Shown piece by piece: positions 1 to 4,742 of a stretch of DNA of 5,306 bases. The stretch is taken from assembly GCF_002257705.1 (NCBI RefSeq), contig NZ_LSLK01000151.1, forward strand, positions 1 through 5,306, read 5' to 3'. Source of the stretch: Sporomusa silvacetica DSM 10669 (GTDB lineage Bacteria > Bacillota > Negativicutes > Sporomusales > Sporomusaceae). Every line of letters begins with the position of its first letter. Position 1 is the first letter of the stretch. The position numbers were made by a program, and so were the translations under genes. A model generated the notes under the pieces. That model did not search any database. It was not told the origin of the DNA and worked only from the letters and a program-made list of their open reading frames with translations.

Positions 1-254
1 AAATATTTGTGGATTTCATGGATGAGCAAGGAGCAAATTTTTTTGAAATAAAGAACAAACCCAGATTAACGGATGAAGAGGCAAAACAAATTGTGAAGCA
101 AGTGTTGGGCAATATAGAGACTAGTGAATTGCAAACTATGGAAAAAACAAAAAGAGATGGATATTTAAGACAGCTTAAAGCAAGTGAAGGAGTATCAATC
201 AGACAAATAGCGCGAATAAGTGGACTTACATTTAACATTGTGGTTAAAGCCTAG
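1..254 (+). CDS. REP-associated Y1 (HUH) transposase, C-terminal part only
   Basis: The window opens inside this gene and about 83 C-terminal residues are visible up to the TAG at 252-254. No start is visible; the GTG at 9 is only an internal codon. The tail reads RDGYLRQLKASEG followed by VSIRQIARISGLTFNIV, a helix-turn-helix of the type I know from the C-terminus of long REP-associated tyrosine transposases (RAYTs) of Firmicutes, where it presumably aids DNA recognition. The catalytic HUH domain would lie upstream of the window. The stop codon overlaps the inverted terminal repeat at 253-274, as expected for a compact element. A second copy of what appears to be the same family starts at 4936 in the same orientation and shows the complementary N-terminal half. 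The assignment rests on the tail motif, the adjoining repeat and that second copy. Confidence 0.75.
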   Translation, partial: IFVDFMDEQGANFFEIKNKPRLTDEEAKQIVKQVLGNIETSELQTMEKTKRDGYLRQLKASEGVSIRQIARISGLTFNIVVKA

Positions 255-274
255 GAAACACTAGAACCGTCCCC
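253..274. repeat. Right terminal inverted repeat of the RAYT element
   Basis: The 22 bases starting AGGAAACACTAGAACCGTCC match the reverse complement of 4865-4886 at 20 of 22 positions; the differences are at positions 8 and 22. This copy lies directly after the transposase stop codon, and the other lies about 50 bases before the second transposase start. They are therefore the right end of one element and the left end of another copy. The GGGACGG core also recurs elsewhere in the window. Confidence 0.8.
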
Positions 275-276
275 TC

Positions 277-465
277 GTATCTCCAGGTACTGGGCTTTCA
301 AGTAGAGAGTTTGCTAAGATTGTACTGGAAAAGGCTGGGGTGGCGGTTGTGCCAGGTTGTTGCTTCGGTGAAGGCGGCGAAGGCTATGTTCGCCTATGTT
401 ACGTACGTGATGAAAAGACTATTGAGGAAGCCTGCGCAGCAATGAAAAAAGCATTAACAAAGTAG
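277..465 (+). pseudogene. Class I/II PLP-dependent aminotransferase, C-terminal remnant
   Basis: The frame ending at the TAG at 463-465 encodes about 62 residues containing GTGLSSREFAKIVLEKAGVA, VVPG, FGEGGEGYVRL and a helical tail (EEACAAMKKAL). This is the C-terminal end of the small domain of fold-type I aminotransferases of the aspartate/aromatic aminotransferase (AspC/PatA-like) group. The Arg in GYVRL corresponds to the conserved residue that binds the substrate alpha-carboxylate. The PLP lysine and large domain are absent. Homology begins right where the transposase terminal repeat ends, and an in-frame TAG at 262-264 lies inside the repeat. I read this as a gene interrupted or truncated by the element. 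No start codon or ribosome binding site precedes the fragment, so it is unlikely to make a functional enzyme. The substrate cannot be told. The N-terminal part may lie upstream of the window, beyond the element. Confidence 0.8.
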
Positions 466-551
466 TGTCGTGGTAGTAGTATTATTATTAAACAAGGCGT
501 TGTAAAAGTTCAAGACAGTGGGGACATGCATATTAAAGTAACATTTTTGAA

Positions 552-596
552 AACTCCTGCTATATGGAAAAAATTAGCAGGAGTTAGTTCTTTTTT
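552..596 (+). terminator. Intrinsic terminator after the aminotransferase remnant
   Basis: AACTCCTGCTA at 552-562 pairs perfectly with TAGCAGGAGTT at 575-585 (11 bp, 12-nt loop) and is followed by a T-rich run ending in six T at 591-596. The T-run is only on the + strand side, so it serves the aminotransferase transcript. It lies about 87 bases past the stop codon. Confidence 0.88.
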
Positions 597-667
597 AGGA
601 GAAACAATAATTGTTTGACATAGTTGTATTCATTATGGACTTTAACGGAAATGAGAAAATTTATCCA

Positions 668-697
668 TTGATACCGCTTCTACTTTACCGATATAAT
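668..697 (+). promoter_or_regulatory. Sigma-A-type promoter of the 3D-domain gene
   Basis: TTGATA (668-673) and TATAAT (692-697) are separated by 18 bases, close to the vegetative consensus. A ribosome binding site GAAGGAG (724-730) follows, 7 bases before the ATG at 738. A separate TTGACA at 615-620 lacks a good -10 at normal spacing. Confidence 0.6.
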
Positions 698-737
698 ATA
701 AGCTAAGCCTCAATATATCCTTTGAAGGAGTGATTGG

Positions 738-1268
738 ATGAGACTAAAATTGACTATCGGCACGATTATAATAGCCTTAATGCTTGGCGTTGGCATCAAC
801 TACAAAATAACCATTGATCAAAAGCAAGCAGAAGAAGCACGAATAGCACAAATAAAGTCCGAGGCCCAAGTGAACCAGCAAAAGGTTGAGGACCTGCAAA
901 AAGACATAGCAATTCTAAGACGTGAACTGGCGGTCCAGCGGGAAGTTTACCCAACTAGCCGTGGTGGGCAGCGGGTGGCTCGCTACATAGATGGCGCACA
1001 GGTGACTTGGTACAACGACAAAGGAAAAACAGCATCAGGCACAACAGCTACCTCGGGCAGGACTGTAGCCGTTGACCCGGACGTGGTTCCACTAGGTTCA
1101 GAAGTTGAAATTGTTATGCCTGACGGCAGAGTGTTTCGGCGTATAGCAGAAGATACCGGAGGGGCGGTTAAAGGTAAAGTGTTTGACGTTCATATAGACG
1201 CTTCCGACGAAGAACTATATGAACTAGGGCGTACCCATGGGGTGAGAGTATTTGTTCTTGATAGGTAG
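738..1268 (+). CDS. Membrane-anchored 3D-domain protein, putative cell-wall hydrolase
   Basis: This 176-residue protein begins at an ATG with a strong GAAGGAG site 7 bases upstream. Residues about 4-20 form a hydrophobic N-terminal segment (signal anchor) that should place the rest outside the cytoplasmic membrane. Residues about 28-70 are charged and heptad-like, suggesting a coiled coil. Residues about 86-175 are a 3D domain: TASGTTAT, then TVAVDPDVVPLGSEV, AEDTGGAVKGKVFDVHID and a final RVFVL strand. The three aspartates that name the domain are Asp113, Asp139 and Asp150. The fold is related to the catalytic barrel of MltA lytic transglycosylases and occurs in YuiC/YabE-type proteins, so peptidoglycan cleavage in growth, sporulation or germination is the likely role; that is inference. 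The gene appears monocistronic: it has its own promoter, and the next gene lies beyond a separate promoter and riboswitch-like leader. Confidence 0.9.
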   Translation: MRLKLTIGTIIIALMLGVGINYKITIDQKQAEEARIAQIKSEAQVNQQKVEDLQKDIAILRRELAVQREVYPTSRGGQRVARYIDGAQVTWYNDKGKTASGTTATSGRTVAVDPDVVPLGSEVEIVMPDGRVFRRIAEDTGGAVKGKVFDVHIDASDEELYELGRTHGVRVFVLDR

Positions 1269-1331
1269 AAATATTAAGAGCGAAACTAAAGGAACGTACT
1301 TACCCAATCAGCAGTTATTTATGGAGTGAGA

Positions 1332-1360
1332 TTGTTATTATATTTTGGAGATGATATAAT
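1332..1360 (+). promoter_or_regulatory. Promoter of the ykkC-type leader
   Basis: TTGTTA (1332-1337) and TATAAT (1355-1360) have a 17-base spacer, and TG at 1352-1353 gives an extended -10. Transcription would start near 1367, just upstream of the structured leader at 1379. Confidence 0.6.
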
Positions 1361-1378
1361 AAATTGTAATAAGATGGG

Positions 1379-1531
1379 AATAGGTAGCTAGGGTTCCGCC
1401 TATACAAAGGGTCAGCGACCGAGCGCTACATACCTGTCTACCTTTAGATAGGGGCACCTATTGGCACAAAAAGCCCGAGGGGGATAGCTTGGTGTATTTC
1501 GTATACGCCGAGATATCTTCTGCGGGCTTTT
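1379..1531 (+). promoter_or_regulatory. ykkC-class (guanidine-I superfamily) riboswitch-like leader
   Basis: AGCTAGGGTTCCGC at 1386-1399 matches the 5' core I recall for ykkC RNAs. It is followed by a small hairpin, GGTC-AGC-GACC, then GAGCG (1410-1425), equivalent to the GGAC-GTCC-GAGAG element. GTAGC (1384-1388) can close on GCTAC (1425-1429), or alternatively AATAGGT (1379-1385) on ACCTATT (1456-1462). CCTGTC (1433-1438) pairs with GATAGG (1447-1452). The 3' core AAAAGCCCG (1469-1477) is shared with the terminator, the usual ykkC arrangement in which ligand binding holds this strand and permits read-through. The expected ACACGG-GGGATA stretch before AAAAGCCCG is poorly conserved, so this may be a variant subtype (ppGpp, PRPP and nucleoside-diphosphate variants are known) or a decaying copy. 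The downstream gene is a HAD phosphatase, not a guanidine exporter or carboxylase. Confidence 0.65.
1469..1531 (+). terminator. Riboswitch expression-platform terminator
   Basis: AAAAGCCCG (1469-1477) pairs with CGGGCTTTT (1523-1531). Inside, GATAGCTTGGTGTAT pairs with ATACGCCGAGATATC through one mismatch and two G-U pairs around a short loop. A long hairpin with a terminal T tract forms about 16 bases before the HAD ribosome binding site region (1541-1546). It shares a strand with the leader's 3' core. Confidence 0.8.
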
Positions 1532-1555
1532 AGTATTTTGAAGGGGATGTTGAGT

Positions 1556-1919
1556 ATGCTTGCTGAACAATATGATATTTTTTTATTGATATTGACGGTG
1601 CAATTTATACTGGGGGTGAGCTTTTACCAGGCAGTAAGGAAGGAATAGAAAAACTGAGAATACTAGGAAAAAAGTTTATTTTGTGACAAATGATCCTCGT
1701 TTTTTGCGTCAAGAGTTGTGTACTCGATTGTTACTCTTGGGAATAGCAGCCAGCAAAGAAGAATGTATTACGACTGGTTGGGCTACAGCCCATTATCTCG
1801 CTCAACACGCTATTGATAGAGTTTACGTAATTGGTACAAATAGTTTAAAAACTGAAATTCGCAGTCTTGGGATCAAAGTAACAGAGCAAGGTGACTGCCG
1901 GGCCGTGATAGTAACGTAG
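1556..1919 (+). pseudogene. HAD-IIA (NagD-like) phosphatase, frameshifted and truncated
   Basis: AAGGGG (1541-1546) suits the ATG at 1556 (9-base spacing) better than the ATG at 1547. Read across two shifts, the product has HAD motif I as DIDGAIYTGGE, preceded by hydrophobic residues, and motif II-like FVTNDPRFL, then a cap region with TTGWATAHYL, RVYVIGT and TEQGDCRAVIVT. This order is typical of the NagD/p-nitrophenylphosphatase subfamily, which is about 260 residues; only about 120 remain. The first shift lies in the seven-T run at 1578-1584 and the second in the four-T run at 1679-1682; adding one T to each restores the frame. The frame stops at 1917-1919 and the C-terminal motif III/IV half is not recognisable downstream. 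In family terms it would hydrolyse a small phosphate ester in the cytoplasm. The riboswitch-like leader points to nucleotide or small-metabolite control. Confidence 0.8.
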
Positions 1920-1961
1920 GCGCCTCGCCCAATAAAATATAAATATACATGGCGGAGATAG

Positions 1962-2080
1962 AAACTTGGTGCTGGGGAATACATCGTATTGCCTTTTGAG
2001 GACACCATGAATGGCAGGACGGTATATTTTTGCCTAATTTAGCTCAAATTACCTATGTTCAACAAATGGAGGTGCTTTGA
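1962..2080 (+). pseudogene. Degenerate coding stretch of unknown origin
   Basis: After the HAD stop there is no intact gene. One frame opens after a TAG (1959-1961) and reads LGAGEYIVLPFEDTMNGRTV to 2030. A one-base shift at the five-T run 2027-2031 then continues as LPNLAQITYVQQMEVL to a TGA at 2078-2080. The composition looks like a folded-protein segment, but I do not recognise the family. It has no start codon with a ribosome binding site. It could be a fragment of a separate small gene, or chance coding. Confidence 0.3.
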
Positions 2081-2081
2081 G

Positions 2082-2177
2082 TTGCGGCAAAATAATCTTA
2101 CCCAAAAAGAACAGGCTTACTTGGAAGACGCACTACAGATGGAAAATCTTTGTATTGTTAAATCCGAATGGCAATAG
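2082..2177 (+). pseudogene. Short spore-coat-type ORF, probably truncated
   Basis: A TTG start at 2082 follows GGAGGTG (2068-2074) by 7 bases and gives 31 residues, LRQNNLTQKEQAYLEDALQM then ENLCIVKSEWQ. The pattern 'Ltqke.ayl.DaLqmE.l...K' matches the start of the small coat-F-like proteins often encoded beside CotF-type genes in spore formers. Those continue with a second helix of the YANQCQDQELK type, which is missing here because of the TAG at 2175-2177. The frame is followed after 22 bases by the larger coat gene, so the two would be co-transcribed. Whether this is a real micro-protein or a truncated remnant is unclear; the loss of the second helix favours a remnant. Confidence 0.5.
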
Positions 2178-2199
2178 CAACAGTGAGGGGGAATAGATA

Positions 2200-2583
2200 A
2201 TGAGTCGCCAAAAGCAGTTTTCAACAGCAACTAGGAATCGACTTTCAGACCACGATATATTGCTGGATTTGATGATGACTGAAAAACATTTATCGAGTCT
2301 ATATGACCACTGTGTGCTAGAAGCCACCTCGCCTATGCTAAGCGACACTATTGAGCGTTTACAGGCTGATACTCATGATAACGTCCATACTCTCTTCATT
2401 GCTATGCAACAACGTGGCTGGTATAAGCCAGAACAAACAGAAAAAAGTGATCGTCTCCAGAATAGAAACCTAGAACAGACATCGAAAAAATTCGACCTGA
2501 CTGCAGATAGCAAATACGCGGTATCTTCGGGAGCACGAAGATCTGGTCGGCGTGTGTCCCATGGACAAAATCAAATCATATAG
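2200..2583 (+). CDS. CotF-family spore coat protein
   Basis: This 127-residue protein has an ATG with GAGGGG (2185-2190) 9 bases upstream. Residues about 14-75 form the coat-F domain: LSDHDILLDLMMTEKHLSSL, YDHCVLEATSPMLSDTIERL, QADTHDNVHTLFIAMQQRGW. It consists of alpha-helices resembling a ferritin-like bundle and is found in structural proteins of the endospore coat. The tail (about 76-127) is polar and basic and contains YAVSSGARRSGRR, plausibly a flexible segment exposed in the coat. The gene follows the truncated coat-type ORF in the same orientation, consistent with a small coat operon transcribed in the mother cell; I could not identify a sporulation sigma promoter. Its 3' end overlaps the convergent (-) gene by 8 bases, so the two transcripts share no terminator space. 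Confidence 0.82.
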   Translation: MSRQKQFSTATRNRLSDHDILLDLMMTEKHLSSLYDHCVLEATSPMLSDTIERLQADTHDNVHTLFIAMQQRGWYKPEQTEKSDRLQNRNLEQTSKKFDLTADSKYAVSSGARRSGRRVSHGQNQII

Positions 2584-3232
2584 TGATATTCACGTTTTTT
2601 TTCTTTGCTTTTTTAGCATTTTTACTGGCGGCTTCTTCGATATCAGCTTTCAACTGGTTACTTTTCCGACGGCGGGCGACTTCAGCTGCCGCTATACCAT
2701 ATTCAGTAGATTCTTTAAGGTCTCGTTCTACTGCTTCGACTTTCCCCGCCAGGCTATATTGCGGATGAGTATTGTTGTTTGATTCCGCAGATGGCTGACA
2801 AAAGGAAAAAGACATTCCTAACCCGGCCATAGTCTGGGCCTGCGAGTTGTTAGAAATAGCAGAATATAGTTTATTCATGCTGACATTATCAAGAGTACGT
2901 TCATGCTTAGCAAGCACTTTTTCTCGTTCCCGTGCGTTTTTGGCCGTGGCTTCTTCTCTTTTCAATCTCTCTAACTCAAGTTTCTGGGTTTCCTCTTCAT
3001 ACACGGTTTGCTGTATCTGCTTATCGGCTGCTTGCAGTTCTACGATAACCTGCTTATTATCAGTATTCGTGTGACTACTGTCGTGGTTTACTATCGTTTC
3101 TGTAGTATTGTTATGTAGTTTTTGCTCAAGTTTTTTTTGTAACCCTTCGCGATATTCTCTTAACGCAGTTAAATTACTTTTGGGATTGACAATAGCTAGT
3201 AAGTTATTCAAGCTGATTTGATCTATAGGCAT
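2576..3232 (-). CDS. Hypothetical coiled-coil protein
   Basis: I do not recognise the family. The frame can start at a GTG (3241-3239), but GGGAGA lies directly against it. The ATG at 3232-3230, three codons later, has GGGAG about 10 bases upstream and is the better start, giving about 218 residues beginning MPIDQISLNNLLAIVNPKSN. There is no signal peptide or membrane segment. Residues about 60-115 are strongly heptad-like and rich in E, K, Q and R (EEETQKLELERLKREEATAK). The stretch MNKLYSAISNNSQAQTMAGL looks like a short conserved element. The C-terminus is alanine- and lysine-rich, ending KKAKKKNVNITI. The protein is probably a soluble helical rod. It converges on the CotF-like gene with an 8-base overlap and stands alone on its strand here. 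The AT-rich upstream region 3260-3310 may hold its promoter, but I cannot place boxes confidently. Confidence 0.7.
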   Translation of the reverse strand: MPIDQISLNNLLAIVNPKSNLTALREYREGLQKKLEQKLHNNTTETIVNHDSSHTNTDNKQVIVELQAADKQIQQTVYEEETQKLELERLKREEATAKNAREREKVLAKHERTLDNVSMNKLYSAISNNSQAQTMAGLGMSFSFCQPSAESNNNTHPQYSLAGKVEAVERDLKESTEYGIAAAEVARRRKSNQLKADIEEAASKNAKKAKKKNVNITI

Positions 3233-3301
3233 ACCATTCACTCTCCCGTAACCGTATTTACCATAATATTACGTATATCTATATAGAGTATCGAATATAA
3301 T

Positions 3302-3356
3302 ATGGGAAAAGTTAACAGCTGCTACTGAATTTGAGTAAAAAGACGGCTGGGTATCG
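3302..3356 (+). pseudogene. Possible fossil of a HicB-like antitoxin start
   Basis: Reading from GAA at 3306 gives EKLTAATEFE, a TAA stop (3336-3338), then KDGWVSED. This resembles the HicB/UPF0150 start 'M.KLTA.IE.E.DGWVS'. Removing one G from GGG (3304-3306) would join the ATG at 3302 in frame. The similarity is only about 18 residues and could be chance. No HicA-like ORF is visible nearby. Confidence 0.2.
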
Positions 3357-3401
3357 GAGGATACTTCCTTTGTCTGTTTAAGGACAATAGCATAGTTACA
3401 A

Positions 3402-3446
3402 GGGGACGGAGACCTTTGACAATGATTTGTCAGAGGTTATTTTTTT
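3402..3446 (+). repeat. REP-type hairpin with terminator character
   Basis: GGGGACGGAG (3402-3411) is followed by ACCTTTGACAA (3412-3422), which pairs with TTGTCAGAGGT (3427-3437) through 11 positions including one T-G pair, around a 4-base loop. A T-rich run (3438-3446) follows, so on the + strand this repeat has the form of an intrinsic terminator. The GGGGACGG core links it to the other repeats in the window. Confidence 0.7.
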
Positions 3447-3544
3447 ATCTTGTCTTACCTTAATCTACCTAGTGCACGGGACAGGGATATTGGTAGTTAG
3501 CATCGAAGTTAAAATATATCAAAATAAATTTGGTGGTTTAATAC

Positions 3545-3859
3545 ATGAATCGGAGAGAATTTTTACAAAGAACATTTGGAGCTTGTTCGACAATTTGGCT
3601 TGGACAAAACTTTCTGGAGGTATGTAGTGCAATAGCCAAGGAACAATCGGTTAAGCTCCTCAATAGCCGAAGTGGCCTTGAAAACCTAACCGGTTCTTAT
3701 CAAAATTATTTTTGGATAGAATTGGCGATTTGGAGTGCTCCTGAAATTATTTTAAGCCAAAACCCCTATGAATTTCTGCTTTTGATAAAAAAATGTCAAG
3801 CTGGGAAGGGACGGAGGGACAGGTTCATTGTCCCAATTAGTTCACCAGTGAAAAGATGA
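3545..3859 (+). CDS. Twin-arginine signal protein, tail replaced by repeat
   Basis: The 104-residue frame starts MNRREFLQRTFGACSTIWLG, which carries the twin-arginine consensus (R-R-x-F-L) followed by a short moderately hydrophobic stretch, as in Tat-exported cofactor proteins. GGTGGT at 3532-3537 is a weak but well-placed ribosome binding site. I do not recognise the rest. The coding character ends near residue 87: the last 17 residues (GRRDRFIVPISSPVKR region) are encoded by a GGGACGG repeat and its hairpin (3807-3834) plus the following bases. I infer that repeat insertion or a deletion truncated a longer exported protein. Whether the remaining ORF is expressed is open. It lies 34 bases upstream of the peroxiredoxin start and could be co-transcribed with it. 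Confidence 0.5.
   Translation: MNRREFLQRTFGACSTIWLGQNFLEVCSAIAKEQSVKLLNSRSGLENLTGSYQNYFWIELAIWSAPEIILSQNPYEFLLLIKKCQAGKGRRDRFIVPISSPVKR
3807..3834. repeat. REP-type repeat inside an ORF
   Basis: AGGGACGG (3807-3814) is followed by GGGACA (3816-3821) pairing with TGTCCC (3829-3834) around a 7-base loop. The core matches the other GGGACGG repeats. It supplies the last codons of the Tat-signal ORF. Confidence 0.6.
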
Positions 3860-3893
3860 TATTGATATGAAAATAATAAAAGGAAGTGCAGGC

Positions 3894-4370
3894 ATGAGTG
3901 TAATTAGCGGACAATCAGCTCCCGATTTTTCGTTACCGGATGAAAGTGGACATCTTCATAATCTAGCTGACTATCGAGGGAATTTTGTTATTTTATACTT
4001 TTATCCTAAAGATAACACGGCAGGGTGTAGCAAAGAAGCTCAACAATTTGCCGAATTTCATGCAGCAATCACCGCTTGCGGCGGAAAAATCATTGGGATT
4101 AGCCGAGATAGTCAATCATCCCATGAAAAATTCAAAACAAAATTCTCTCTGCCATTTACGCTTCTTAGTGATATTGATAGTACTGTATGTAACCTATACG
4201 AAGTGATTAAAGAGAAGAATATGTATGGTAAAAAAACTATGGGTATTGAACGATCCACTTTTATAATTGATCAGGAGGGCATTATCCGTGATATTTACCG
4301 AAAAGTCAAAGTAGATAGGCATGCAGCACAGATTGTCGAGTCACTAAAAAAAATATCATCATCACAATAA
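3894..4370 (+). CDS. bcp: Peroxiredoxin Q / bacterioferritin comigratory protein (1-Cys-like)
   Basis: This thioredoxin-fold thiol peroxidase reduces hydrogen peroxide and organic hydroperoxides in the cytoplasm. I chose the ATG at 3894 (158 residues) because AAAAGGAAG lies about 9 bases upstream and homology begins at once (SGQSAPDFSLPDESG); the in-frame ATG at 3867 adds nine unconserved residues. The active-site stretch is FYPKDNTAGCSKEAQQF. Cys45 is the peroxidatic cysteine, Thr42 the conserved hydroxyl residue and Arg120 (in GIERSTFIID) the conserved arginine. Most Bcp proteins have a resolving Cys five residues after the peroxidatic one; here that position is Gln50. Cys62 and Cys99 are other cysteines that might resolve, or the enzyme may use an external thiol. 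Length and domain are complete. It stands beside a truncated Tat ORF, with no dedicated reductase in view. Confidence 0.93.
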   Translation: MSVISGQSAPDFSLPDESGHLHNLADYRGNFVILYFYPKDNTAGCSKEAQQFAEFHAAITACGGKIIGISRDSQSSHEKFKTKFSLPFTLLSDIDSTVCNLYEVIKEKNMYGKKTMGIERSTFIIDQEGIIRDIYRKVKVDRHAAQIVESLKKISSSQ

Positions 4371-4436
4371 TATAGTGATAAACATACTCGCATCAAGGTC
4401 TTTGGATTTTGTTTGTACTTATACAATAATAGCCCC

Positions 4437-4472
4437 AAAAGAAAAACACGGCTATTATCAAAATGCCGTGTT
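4437..4472 (-). terminator. Intrinsic terminator on the minus strand
   Basis: On the minus strand AACACGGC pairs perfectly with GCCGTGTT (4472-4465 with 4452-4445, 12-base loop) and is followed by TTTTTCTTTT (4446-4437). It serves the LysM-type reading frame ending at 4531. The same segment can also fold on the + strand as ATAATAGCC (4426-4434) with GGCTATTAT (4450-4458), excluding the first stem. Confidence 0.75.
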
Positions 4473-4530
4473 ATTATGCTTTATATATGCAGTTCATTTT
4501 CTACTAATAAATCTAACAAATACTTATCTC

Positions 4531-4647
4531 TCAAGACCCAACCGGCACTTTCAAAGCTTGCCCAGGATAAACCATCGCGTTATTATCTAATTTATTTATC
4601 CGCCTAATTTCGCAAATAACTTTCCGAACATCGTCTTTCGGAATCAT
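4531..4647 (-). pseudogene. LysM-domain protein, C-terminal remnant
   Basis: On the minus strand, 38 codons ending in TGA at 4533-4531 read DDVRKVICEIRRINKLDNNA followed by MVYPGQALKVPVGS. The string N-K-L-D-N-N-A-x-V-Y-P-G-Q-x-L-K-V-P is the second half of a LysM peptidoglycan-binding motif, here at the extreme C-terminus, as in small LysM proteins of the YneA type. The ATG at 4647-4645 falls inside the repeat GAATCATGGGGACGG, so it is a junction product and not the native start. The first half of LysM and anything N-terminal are missing. A minus-strand terminator lies about 58 bases downstream, which supports a former real transcription unit. The frame looks intact up to the repeat, so I infer truncation by the repeat mosaic. 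Confidence 0.7.
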
Positions 4648-4658
4648 GGGGACGGTTC
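4641..4658. repeat. GGGGACGG repeat, first direct copy
   Basis: GAATCATGGGGACGGTTC occurs here and again, identical over 18 bases, at 4724-4741 (83-base offset). It marks the breakpoint of the LysM remnant. The 65 bases between the copies contain ACTGAAAAAGTCAAC and a small AACAG/CTGTT hairpin; they may be an insertion-sequence end, but I could not confirm a family. Confidence 0.75.
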
Positions 4659-4723
4659 GAAACCACTGAAAAAGTCAACAAATAAACAGCAAAGCCCTCT
4701 GTTATGGTAAAATATAACTGGGA

Positions 4724-4741
4724 GAATCATGGGGACGGTTC
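4724..4741. repeat. GGGGACGG repeat, second direct copy
   Basis: This copy is identical to 4641-4658. The group II intron-like sequence starts one base after it, so it is or was the insertion context of that intron. Confidence 0.75.
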
Positions 4742-4742
4742 C

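Noticed and set aside
526..618. A 30-codon frame (ATG at 526, TGA at 616) with a GTGGGG upstream.
   Set aside because: It runs straight through the perfect terminator hairpin, and its codons are explained by that structure; no recognisable protein signature.
615..643. TTGACA at 615-620 as the 3D-gene promoter.
   Set aside because: No -10 element at 16-18 bases; the TTGATA-N18-TATAAT pair at 668-697 is better.
1823..2008. A 61-codon minus-strand frame opposite the HAD remnant.
   Set aside because: Shadow of the HAD-family coding strand; no ribosome binding site and no protein features.
2133..2348. A 71-codon minus-strand frame opposite the coat genes.
   Set aside because: Antisense shadow of the CotF-like gene.
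2552..3074. Several + strand frames rich in F, S and C opposite the coiled-coil gene.
   Set aside because: They are reverse-complement shadows of an A/G-rich minus-strand gene; no start signals.
3427..3627. A 66-codon frame starting with TTG inside the REP-type hairpin.
   Set aside because: The start lies in the terminator stem and the frame overlaps the better Tat-signal ORF.
4375..4607. Two + strand frames of 64-71 codons after the peroxiredoxin gene.
   Set aside because: They run through hairpins and antisense to the LysM remnant; no ribosome binding site.
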